A stretch of DNA of 64,000 bases, taken from the NCBI GenBank assembly GCA_020086605.1, contig JACBWW010000029.1, positions 914,795-978,794 of the forward strand, read 5' to 3'. The notes under the pieces were generated by a model. That model saw only the letters and a list, made by a program, of their open reading frames with translations, was not told where the DNA came from and searched no databases. The translations under genes and the position numbers were made by a program. The DNA is from Lanius collurio. Taxonomy: Eukaryota; Chordata; Aves; Passeriformes; Laniidae. This document shows, piece by piece, positions 12,601-24,600 of this stretch. Positions within the stretch are counted from its first letter, which is position 1, and each line of letters opens with the position of its first letter.

Positions 12601-15600
12601 TTTAGAAGAGTTATGGCACTGAGCCCTGGCTGCCCCATGGGCGCTCCTGGAGCAGGGGCTGCAGGACCAACCCCAGAGGGATGCTGTGAGCCCCCTCAGC
12701 CCAGGATCCCCCCAGGAATGGCACCAGGGCTGGAGAGCTCAGCAGGCTCTCTCTCCTCAGCCTCCTGCCTTTCTCTGAGATAATTTTTTTCCTATTAAAT
12801 AACACTATGAGCTGTTTCTCTTCCTAAAATAGCACACACCACCACACACACTGTTTGTTTTGTTTGAATTCCTTCCCCACTAAAGCAGCACAAACCCCAC
12901 TGTAAACCTGACTCCACATCTCTACTCCCTCACCAGGTTTTTCCTTTAGATGGAAAACACTTAAGCAATTACAGACTCCCTGCACATACAAAATCACAGA
13001 ATCCCAGAATGGTTTGTGTGGAAAGGGACCTTAAAGCTCATCCAGTTCCACTCTTTGCCAGGGGCAAACCTTCCACCGTCCCAGGCTGCTCCGAGCCCCA
13101 ATGTCCAACCTGGCCTTGGACACTTCCAGGGATGGGGCACCCACAGCTTCCCTGGGCAATCCCCTCTGAGTGATGGGAGCACCTGGAACCACTTGGCCTT
13201 GGCTTCAGGCTGTAAATGCAGAAGGTTTGAAACCAACACCTAAAGCAGTAATTTGGTTTTTAACAGCCTTGCCAGGAAACCCCATGGAGCAGACACAAAC
13301 TCAGGCCACAAGAAAGCATCTGGAGTTGTGTTTAAGCCTATTTCAAATATCATTTGTTATTTTTTTCTTTTAAACAGATAACTTGCGTTCTTCCAGATCT
13401 CCTAAGCAGTTATCCCAATTAAACCATCCCCCAGGTTTCCCAGTCCTGCCTCATCCCTGCTGTTCCTGCAGCATTGGTGCAAACAGCAGGGGCAGGTCCA
13501 ACCCCACAACCTTGAGGCTGCACAAACACCTGATGATGCTTTCACTTCTAAAACACTAATCAAAGGTTTCCATGGGAACCTGCAGGAGCAGGAAGAAGAT
13601 GGGAAATTACAGGTCAGCTCTACCACTGAAAGAAAAAAAATTATCCCATTCCTTCGCCCTCGCAAAGTTTCAAGGTAACACAAAAATACTGATTCATCAG
13701 GGTGCATTAAGGCAGACAATACACCCCAGAGTCGTCGTTTGTTGAGCAAAGAAATAATTTTTAGTCCTTTAATGGCAGGTTTGCTCTGAAATCACGTGAG
13801 GAGCTTCACCTCCTCTCTGCCTCCTGGGCAGTCCAGGCAGCCAAACCCATTCCAGGCCATTAAAGCAACCCGAGATTCCCAGGAGCTAATGGGTTCCATG
13901 CCATGGGGCTGGCTGGGAAGTGCCCGTCCCTCATCCCCCCCTCGGCCCTCGGTTCACTCACACGCAGATTTCCAGCTGCCAACCAGATATGACTCAACAC
14001 CACACACACACACAAGGAAACTTTTCCACCACTATTAACTTTCAGAGGAAGTGGAAAAAGGAGAGAAAAACACATCAGTCATAAACGTACTTTGCCAAAT
14101 GGTTCATGAGCAAGTGCAGCATCTGCCTGTTTTTCTCCGGGAGCCGATGAACGAGGCTGTGGATCTCTGACACCCTGGACTCCTGATTCTCCAGCTCTGC
14201 ATGGGGATAGAAGAGGATTTATCTCCACGGGGGGTTGTTATGTGAAGAGGCCTAACACTGTCCCTGCCAGACCCCAGGGAGCTGCTCCATCCCACACCCA
14301 GGCACTGCAGATACTCCCCAGGGTGCTGCTCCTGCCTCCCACCTGCAGCCAGCTGCTCCCAAAGGAGAACTCTGGTTGGGCTGAACGGGGAGCTGAGAGC
14401 AGAGGCCACGTGAACAGCATAGTGAGCAGGGCAAGCAGGCTGTAACCAGAGCAATTCCAGCAGTGGCAATAAGGGCACATTCCCACGTTCAGTGCGCCCA
14501 GGGCAGGCCAGGCTGGAGCCTCTGGTACTCCACAGGCTGGTTGGGTCCATGGCACTGAGTGGGAGCTGCTGGAGGAGGCCAGCACTGCCATGGCCATGCA
14601 CCACGGGGCCCTCCAGACATCCCACTCCTGCACTGGCACAGCTGCCTACAGAAAATGCCCTGCTCCCAGCAAAGCCCCCTCCCCTGGGCAGTGAAAGGAA
14701 GGCAGCACAGACATGTGAATCAGCAGAGAGCCCCTCAAACGCCGTGGGTGCTGTTTAACAACAGCTGATGGCCACAGCCATGGCAGCCGCTGCCAGCCCC
14801 ATCTGCGATTCCTCCTCCTCTGGTCACCTCCCAACAACAGCCTGCCCTGGCTCCAGCCCTGGCTCCAGCCCTGGCTCCAGCCCTGGCTCCAGCCCTGCTC
14901 TGCTGGCCAGGATGGCAGCCCAGGAGGCAGCAGGGCAGGGGGGATCACGGCCACTGGCAAATGAGGCTCCTCTTCAGGAGCAGGGCCATAAACATCAACA
15001 AACTCACTCGCTGCTTTGATGAAGCTCCTTTGAAATTGGTACATCATGAGGGGCCCTGGGAGCATTCTGGAAGATAAAAAGGAAACAGGCACAAAATACA
15101 TCTGAGGAACACAATCTACACAAAGAAAGCTTTACCCTTACAATAAACTCAGCTCTATTTTGAAAAGTGCAGAATTAAGCAACACCAGCTCTAATTCCCC
15201 TCATCAGAAGGAACAAGATCTATGCAAGGACTTTTGATTTATTCAAAACTAAATTAATCTTTAATTTTAGCATTCCTTCAGTAACACAGCTTCAGTGTAT
15301 TACTGAGCCCATGATTTTCAAGTAAGCTTGAAAATAAATTAAAAAGATAAACAAGCCTAATTGTAAAACTTTCCCAATCCCCATTCCCACTGTCCCCTCC
15401 CACTGCTGCATCCCTTCCGAGGGATACACTGGTGCTGCCCACATTCCTCCTTGCTTTGCCAACAGTTCAGACTCCAGAGCAAAGGTTGCCAATCATGCAA
15501 AATTCTGTGATTTTCTAGGCTGAGATCCACCAGGCTAATTACACTTATCACCCTAATTGGATTTAGGCTCTCTCTTGTGCTCCCTTGCTCTCTCAAACCC

Positions 15601-18600
15601 AACCCAGCCCACAAGAGTCACTGAGAGCAAGGAGCTGCGGTCACAACAGGTAGAAGCACGTTGTGGATAATGAGATGCTGCTGCCTGCCAACACCCAATC
15701 CTGTTGGGGAGATCCCCAGGATGATACTGGCTTGCCTGGCACACAGAAATCCTAACTACAATAAAGTTCAGCACCAGATCTGGAAAAGCTCTACAGCCCC
15801 TGCCCTTACACTGCACTGCCTGCCCCTTCTGCCACATGCTCAGAAGGTGGAAGTCCACCGGGAAAAGCTTAAATCAAGGCAGGGGATGCAAGAATGAGCT
15901 TTTAAAATCGTGTTTGTATAATGTGTGCATCTGTCAGAGCTGAGCGTGTTCCCCAGATCCTATTCAAACATGCTGGAAAGTCAGGGAAAAGCCAGAATAA
16001 ATTCCCTAAGAGCAGTTTCTGCTCTGTTTCTAAGTGCTGTTGTTAAGGGTCTGCAGTAATGGGCAGTAAAACCCCAGACCCCCACCAAACCCTTCCTGAA
16101 GCCAGGTGAGGCTTTTCTCCTTACCTCAGGTACGTTTTCAGTGCACTAGTAATGGTCTTGATCTCCCACTCTGCACAGATCTCTGTGTCTGTCTCTGTGG
16201 CTGTTTTGGGATCTGTGGAAAAAGACAAAAAGGCAGTAAGTGAAGGAAACTGAAGACAATTCCAGCTTGTGCCTGCTCAGCTGTGTGGGGAGACCACCAC
16301 AACCCATTTTATTTGCTGTTCCCAGCTCAGGACACATGTGCAGGGGCGTGGGGTTCATCACCCAGGATGGGCCAAACTCACAGCATGGGACAAGAGAAAA
16401 AAAAGGGAATCCTCCATCCTGAGCAAGGACAGGAGCAGTGTGGCTTGCAGTGTGCCAGGACATGAGGCACAGCAGCCCGTGGTGCTCAGTGACAGCGGTG
16501 ACAGCCAGGCACAGACACCACAGGGACCCTCTTCCCAGCAATGTCCAGCATCATCATCCTGCAGCCACCTCCCCACCCAGCTCTTGGCTGGCCATTACAG
16601 CCACAGCCACCTGCACAGGCACCACCAGGCCAGCAGGAAGGGGGCTCAGGCACAGCACTGAGTCCCAGACAGCGACGGCTCCGAGACGGGGCCAGGAGCA
16701 CCAAGCCAAGGCCACGGAAAAGCCGGGCATGGAAGAGCCCCAAGTGCTGATCCCTCCTGCCTGGATGCTGCTCCACCAACACTCTCTGCTAATTCCATCC
16801 TGGAAACTCAGCCAGGACCCTGCTCCCACCGGAATCCCAGGGAAGCCCCCGTGGGGTCCCTGGCCTCGGGTCCCACCAGTGCCAAGTGTCCCTGGGGAGC
16901 GGCACAGGCACCGGGGCTCTCGCTGTCCCCAAGGCCCAGGGTGACACAGCCACAGCTGCTCACACCATCTGCTCCCACAGGCTCAACTCGAGGGGTTTTT
17001 GCCTTTTCACAGACACAAATAATGCACTTTTGAATTTTAAAGCCCCATGTAACCATTGGGTAATTTTCAACCTACTTAAAAGAATGCCCTGAATAGAGTT
17101 CAGCTTTCCCTTGGGGCAAAGGGTTTATTTTAATTTAAAAAAAAACATCAAGAGGTGCACTTGGAAAAGTAAACACATAAGAAACACATATTCCCACTGA
17201 GATGATGTCTCAGCAATCACACAAATGACCTCCATCCTCCTGAGTCAATGCCCAGGGAACATCCCATGGCAGTGCCTTTACAAGGAGAGAATTTTAATGG
17301 AGTCAAGGTAAGTTTGGCATAGTAAAAAACCCAACAAAGCCCCTCAGAAGTTCTGTCTTTAAAAAAAACCCAACTTTTTAACCAAAGCAGAACAAACAAC
17401 TGCAAACTGTGGGTCTTTGCAAAAGCTCCCCCAGCAGTTCCTAGGCAGGATCAAGGAACACGAGGTGAAATTCCACTGTCGGTCCCATGAAAAGGCTCAG
17501 AGCAGTTAATCAGCTCCCCTTGACCTTCAAATTTATGAGTCTGCAAAAAGTTCCTGCCGTGGGTTCCAGCTGCAGCATCTGCCTCCCTGGGCAGTGACAT
17601 TGTGGCCAGCACCACAGCAGCCCTGCCTGCCCCAAGGACACCCTTCCACAGCAGCTGGGGCCAGTGGGGAATCAGGGGCTGGAAAAGCACCCACAGCCCA
17701 CAGTCAGCATTAACTCTGGAGCTGCTTTTTTGCTGGCATTCACTGATCTGACATCTCTCACAAATTTCTCCAGGGTGAGGGGAGCAACCTGGGGAACCAC
17801 CTCATCATCCCAATGTGATCATCATCCAGAGACTTCCAAAAGAGCCTCAGGGATGATAGATCCCAGCAGTGAGGGGCTGGCAGGAGCCCCACTCCCAGCC
17901 CTTATGGCCCACATGACAAAGGAGCAAGAGCAGCTCAGATGCTGTAACTCACCTTCGGCAGAGTTCAGACCTGCTGGGGCCCCCACAGTGCAACAATAAA
18001 CCCTTTCATGGGAGCTCCCACTGGTGCAAGTTCGGTTATTTGTTGGATTTTGTCCTCATTGTGATGGCACATGGTGCCAGTGAGTGCTGGGGAGATGATC
18101 TGCCCCCCACCAGCCCTGGGAGAACCCCCCCATTGCTTCACCCCAGTGCAGACCCCGACAAGATCTGCCCTGAAACCCAACCCACGGGCTGGGGCTGCCC
18201 CTGACCCAGCTGCTGCCCACAGGGAGCCACCAGGCCAACCTCCTGCAGGGACACCTCGTGCCAAAGCCCTTCCCAGCAGTGTCACTGACACCAGCTCAGG
18301 GAAACTCGATCTTTTTGCCATTTAAACTGTATGCGAAGCAGTAACACTGCCCACATTCATTTCTAAATATAAGGGAAGCCTGACAGTGCAAGCACAGTTT
18401 GGCTCCTCCATTCACGAGGAGCCCCGAGGGCAGCGAGAACAGATGGGGTTTGACAAGGGACACGTTTCCATGTGACACTGACTTCACAGACAGCCCAAAC
18501 ACCGGGGCCGATGAAGATTTAATCCTCCACAATTTGGAGAAATTATGGAGTCATGGGTTTGCAAAGCACCCCAGTGATCAGCACCATGGGGCATTCCCAA

Positions 18601-21600
18601 GAGGGGTCCCACCTCCAGCCCCGACTCGCCTCCAAAGGGGCTTCCAGCATCAACAACCAGCGAGGACACGCTGGGACAAAGGAAAAGCACTGGCGATTTA
18701 TCACCGCCTTATGAGACACGAGGGCAACAGCTGAGTGGCTTCAGTGGCTGAGGAGATAATGGCTGCTGGATGGAGTCCAAAACAGAATCCCTCCCAGCTC
18801 CACAGAGCTCTTCACCCAGGCGAGTTCTGCCATCTGCCACAGCCCCGGCACTGACACCAGGACTGACACCTTTGTGACACAGCAGAGTCCACGGCCCTGC
18901 CACAACGGGATGAGGTGACGAACATCCCAGAGGACCTGGCTGTGGACCAGCCCCAGGGCACCAACCCCAGCCTGTTTTTATCAGCAGTGCTCTTCAATTG
19001 ATGCTCTCCCCGTGCCCACTGCAAGTGCCATGGGACAGCACTGGCTCCCACAGCCCTGGGACCACAGGGCACCTTCACACGTCCCCAGCCTGTGCCAAAC
19101 TTCTCTAATAACAGCATCAGCCACCAGCTCTCGTGACTGCAGTGAACTTTCCAAATGCCAGAGCAAAGAGGTCCCCTGCACCCAGATTTAGAGCTGTACT
19201 CTTCTGCTCCAATCACCTGGGTCACCAATTTTCCATAGGTTAACAGCTGTAACAGCCACCATGGGCTTTGCTCAGCAAACACTTCAATGGTGGGAAAAGA
19301 AGGAGGGATTGGAAAAAGAGAAGGAAAAGATGTTCAAACACAACAGATGAGAACCTTCTGCAAGAAGAAATATGCAGAGAAAGGAGCACTGAATTTTTGT
19401 GAGGACAAGGAAAAGGAAATCATGTAAGAAAGGGAAGAAAATTTATGAAGGGAAAGAAGATGACCAGAAATGTCATTCATTTCCCCCAAGGAGTAACAGA
19501 CATTCAAGAGGGCACTAACAAATTAGTAAGCATCTGTTTCCCTATTCCTACAGCTATTTCATCTGTGGTTTTGCCAAGTCTGAGCAGCATCACCCAGGAC
19601 TGGCCAAGGGCAGCTGCCCTGCTCCAGCCCAGCTCTGTTCTCCCTTCCAGTGTTGTATCAGGCGTGTCTGGACAGATGGACAGACTGGTCCAGGGCTGCA
19701 GATGTGGGATGGAAATGCTGCCTGTGAGGTCAGGGCTGAAATGGGTCTGTCCCACACAGACAGAGCCAACCTCTGCTGTGGCAAGACCCAGCAGCTTGTC
19801 TCTATGAAGCATCCAGAACTGCAGGATGCAATGCCTCAGTCGAGAGGGAAACACGTGCTGGAAAACTGGGCAAGACTGAGATAAACAGGCACAAGAAAGT
19901 CCATGGGGAAAGCAAGAACAGCCACAGGCAGCGTGCAACATCCAGGAGAAAATAATTTCAAAGGGTGCCGGGAACAAGGGGGCAGGTAGGAGATGAAAAG
20001 CCAAAGCTTTCAGCTATTTCTTTGAAGATTTTGGTTTGCATTTGGGAAGCCAGCCAGAACTGGGAGCGTGTGTGAGCAGGACACCAGTGACTGCAACAGG
20101 ACCTGGTGAAGCCAGGTCCTACACGAGTCCTACCTTCAGGCCTGCCCGCGGTGTCTGGGACCTCCCGGCCTCAACCAGCATGGTCCTAAGGGCACAGCAC
20201 CACCATCAGGGACCCCAAGAGCCTCTGCTCCTGCTTGGCAAGACTTCAAAGCAGCACATCCTACTTGCCTTTACCAGAATTCCAGATACTCACCCATTAA
20301 AATACTGAGCAGCTTTTGAACTCGGGAGTTTACCCCGACGATCCGGTAGAGTCCCTGCTCATTGATCCCTAGGAAAAACAAGGAGCTTATCAGGAGAAGG
20401 TCACAAGAGCTGTGAAGATTTCTTTCACTACTTTGGCTTCTCAAATAGAAGCCAATGAAACCTTCTCACCAATTAAATACAAAGCTATAGAAGATAGCAA
20501 AATTTGGGGTTGATATCAAGGTTTTCACATATCCATTAGAAATGTTACCCTCAGTTAGCTCAGGAATAAGGATCTAAGGACTCTTTTCCTCCTTCCCACA
20601 GCCATGGCAGCCCCATGCAGGATCTGCACTTAACAGGGACAATGTGGGAAAATTTTACTGTGTCAAGTTCTTCAGGTGGAGGTCTGAGCCTTTTGCATCT
20701 GACTTCTCCCTGCGGGGCAGGGACAATCCCACCTGTATACAGGGAGGTTCACAGGAAGTTTTGGGGAAGGAATCCCACGTGAGAGGATGTGCTTGGCAGC
20801 ATTCCTGCAGGAAGGATGCTGAAGTGAACCCCCACCCTCTGGTCCTGTCCCCCCTTTTGCACACCCAGCGTGTCCTTTGTCCCTCTGCCCCATGTTTGAG
20901 AGTCCCTGCTGGCCCAGCCATAGGGCAAACACTTCTCAGCACTGGCCCAAGCACGTTATGGGTTCATCTGATGTGGGTCTGAGGGTTTATGAATCATTCT
21001 GGCCATGAGAAAGGCAGTAAAACAACTGCTCCACTGCCAAGAGCTGCCCTACCTCTTGTTTCCACAGCGTGGATGCACTTCTTGATGATGCTGAAGCCGA
21101 TGCTGTCCAGCTGGGCAGCTGCAGGGGAAGGGAGGAGAGCAGTGGTGCACAGCTGGCAGGGCAGGGCCCCGCAGGGAGCACCAGGCTCCTCCTGAATCCC
21201 TGCCATCCCAGCAACGCTGCACCACTGCCTGGACGAGCAGGAGATAAATGAGGGCAGAAAAACACAAGTACAGCAGTTTGTACCAGCTGTAACCCGGGCA
21301 AGCACAGACACTGATCATCATTCCAGCCTCCTCATCCCTCTGAACCAGGCCCTCCACACCTGCCCTGGCCTCTGCCAGGCATCTACCCGTGCAGATGGCA
21401 AAAATTAACTTAGGATCAAGGTGAGATAACCCAAACTTGTCTGGAAAGTTGACAACAGGTTACTTGGAAAGAAATTAAATCGTACATTTTGACACAACAA
21501 ATCCTTGAAAATGGCACATGAGATGTCTTGCTTGCTGAGTCCCAGGGAGATCCTGTAAATCCTGCACCCAGCTAACCAAGCCACCCATGGGCTGGAGATC

Positions 21601-24600
21601 ATCTAAACCAAACTGCTCTGTGCTTCTATGAAAGTAATGGAGGTAAAAACATCACCTGAAAAGGACAGACCTGACAGCATATGGCAGTGGAAGAGCAACA
21701 GGGGCTAGGAGATAGGAATGAATTTGGAGGCAAATCTCTGTCCAAAGCACCTCCTGTGCTCTGTGGGAGGGGACCTGTCCCTGGGGGGCCTGTCAGACCC
21801 CATCCCCCTGCCCTGCCTGCACCCCCAGGCAGCCACCCCTGCCCCCAGCAAGACAAAGTCCAGCTGAACAACATTGTCTGGTGAGCCCCACACTCAGCCT
21901 CATCCAGCACGGATCAGGTTCTTTTATTAGCACCAATTAAATATTTATTTGGTGCAAATTAGGATATCCCAAAGGCAGCTGCCTCTGCCTGAGACTGAGT
22001 GCTAAATCATGAGAGTTAATGGGATGTACAACTCAATTCACTTGTGCCAATGCAGGTTTTCACTTCTAAGTTCAAGGAATTACTAATACAGGGATCCAAA
22101 CACCTGCTGGAAGAATGCATCCCACAGACAGCTTTCCACCACTGCCTGGAAAACATTGCCCACAGACAGAGAATTGTGATGGAAAATTAGTTCCTCCCAA
22201 CAGAAAGGTTTGGAAAACCTTCCACAGGGCAGGAAGAAGGGTGGGCAAAGTCACACATGGCTCCAGACCCCAGGGAACGCCGTGATGGGAGAGACACAGC
22301 TCTGGGAGAGACACAGCTCTGGGAGAGACACGGCTCTGGGAGAGACACGGCTCTGGGAGAGACACGGCTCTGGGAGAGACACGGCTCTGGGAGAGACACG
22401 GCTCTGGGAGAGACACGGCTCTGGGAGAGACACAGCTATGGGAGAGACACAGCTATGGGAGAGACACAGCTATGGGAGAGACACAGCTATGGGAGAGACA
22501 CGGCTCTGGGAGAGACACAGCTCTGGGAGAGACACGGCTCTGGGAGAGACACAGCTCTGGGAGAGACACGGCTCTGCCCTCTGTTCTGTGCAGAGCAGGA
22601 AGGCAGCAGAGCCCAGGGCTGGCAGTGCCCTCCCAGCAGGGCACGTGCAGCTTCCCTCCTCTGCATTCCCCTGCTCATTCCCGCACAGTCCACGGCGGCT
22701 CCACGAGCAGCTGCCAGCTCACGCTCACATGGAGCAGCCCCTTCCTAATCCCTTGCTTTGAGTCCTCTGCTGGGGGTGGGTTTTGTGTGATGAATGGCAC
22801 AAGGACCCAAAACAGTGCAAAGCAAAACAGCTCTATTATATTTTTCTGGGCAAGCAGGCTGAAGTGCCGAGCCAACACAAGCACACGAGCTGCAGGATGC
22901 CTGTGCCACAGGACGTGAGGATAATCCAGAAGCTGCAGGGCCCTTTGCTGGGCACCCTCAGGGCTCCCAGGATGGATGCAGCATAAACCCGACGTGCCAT
23001 CCACCAGCAGGGAACAGCTGCCATTCCCAGGCCACCAATAAACACAAGGGTACCTGAGAAGCTCAAAACTGTGGTGTGGAAACTCTCTTGCTCCAGCAAA
23101 CCCAGTTCAGCAGGTCTGATTAGCCCTGGCTTGGCACTGGTGTGACCCTGGCCTGTGTGGTGCTGTCAGATTGGGTCCCTGCCTCTGGCTCTCTGCCATG
23201 CACTGGAGGTGCCAACCCATTCACAGACCAGCAGTTTTCCTTTAGTCCTTTGCATGTTTGGATCCCCAAGGCCAGGCTGGACAGGGCTTGGAACAACCTG
23301 CAATAGTGGAAGGTGTCTCTGCCCACAGCAGGGGTGGAACCAGATGATCTTTAAGGTCCTTTCCAGCCCAGCCCATTCCCTGAGTCCATAACCCTGCAGA
23401 GCCCACCACCCCACAGCCAGGCAGGACTGGGATCCCACCTCCCTGCAGCAATTGCAGGAGGAGGAAACCCAGCAGGGCCTCTGGATGGAAGTGACCTGGC
23501 ATAATCTCCCTAAGCAGATGAATAAGCTCTTCCACTCATTGACAAGCTCTGGATCAGGAAAGGTCGAGGATTTATTTGCAGTAGTTATATCCAGAAATAA
23601 TATCTGATTAAATATCCAAAGTGCCTTTATTCATCCTTAAATTGAACTTTTAATGAGCATTGTAAAAGCTTGATTTCCCCTCTCTCAGAGCATCTGCTCT
23701 TTATCTCAGTCCTTTACCAAATAATTTGGTTCAGCAATGTCCAGATCAAAGGCAGATCTGGATCTGCTGCTGTCCAGATCACAGGCCCATGGGATCATTT
23801 GGGTTCGAAAATGCCCCGAAGGTCATCAAATCCAACCATTTCCCCAGCACTGCCAAGGCCACCCCTGACCCACTCCCCAAGAGCCATAAAAACCCTCCAG
23901 GGATGGGGACCCCACCCCTGACCTGGGCAGATGTGCCAGGGCCAGACAGTCCTTTCAGGGAAGAAATTTTCCCTGACTTCCAATCTAAACTGTCCTTGCC
24001 TGCCTTTCTGAGGACAAGTGGAAGAGCCTCCCTTGAGGCTCTCCTTCCACAGGGAAGGATCCGAGGCTCAGCTCCAGGCCACCACACGTGTCACAGGCTC
24101 TTCCTCCAGCAGCAGCACTCAGTGCCCAAGGAGATGCAGTGCCCAGGCTGTAATCCATCCCAGCAGCACTTTACGTCAGCAAAGGTGATAACACATCACC
24201 TGTACAGCAGCTGCTGCCCACACACACCCACACTCATCTGACCTTCAGGCAGCATCACATTCCGAGTGCTGCTGAATTGGTCTCATCCCGTTCTATTTTT
24301 GCCTGGCAGATTATTTCTATTTAATCCATTAATTCCTTTCCTTTACGCTGATATGACATATCAGAGCATGGGGAAGGGGGCAGGAGGGCTCAATCAGCTC
24401 TGTCAGCCTGGCTGCCTCCAGCTGTGTGTCAGGGCACTGCAAGGTCAAAGCAGCTCCTCTGCCTCCCCAGCACATATTTCTGTGCCATGAAACCATCACT
24501 GGTTTGAATTCTTTCAAAGACATTTTGGAAGTAAGAGCCACAGAGGAGGGGGGAAATCGTGAAGCAGAGACCAGAGGAATGAGCTTTCAAGCCTTACCAG

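Larger units (their letters stand above)
2213..14090 (-). other. ARHGAP26 intron 17
   Basis: An 11.9-kb intron. It holds four CR1 pieces (6301-6480, 7085-7197, 10034-10088, 12991-13165), an AT-rich low-complexity tract (5735-5825) and a CpG-rich patch at about 10725-10850. Long open frames such as 7781-8749 on plus and 7949-8887 on minus overlap each other and resemble no known protein. Confidence 0.85.

Noticed and set aside
22187..22761. Repeat-protein-like open frames over the 17-bp array, up to 183 codons
   Set aside because: The openness follows from a stop-free 17-bp unit read through all three phases. It appears on both strands, which is expected for a minisatellite and not for a gene.
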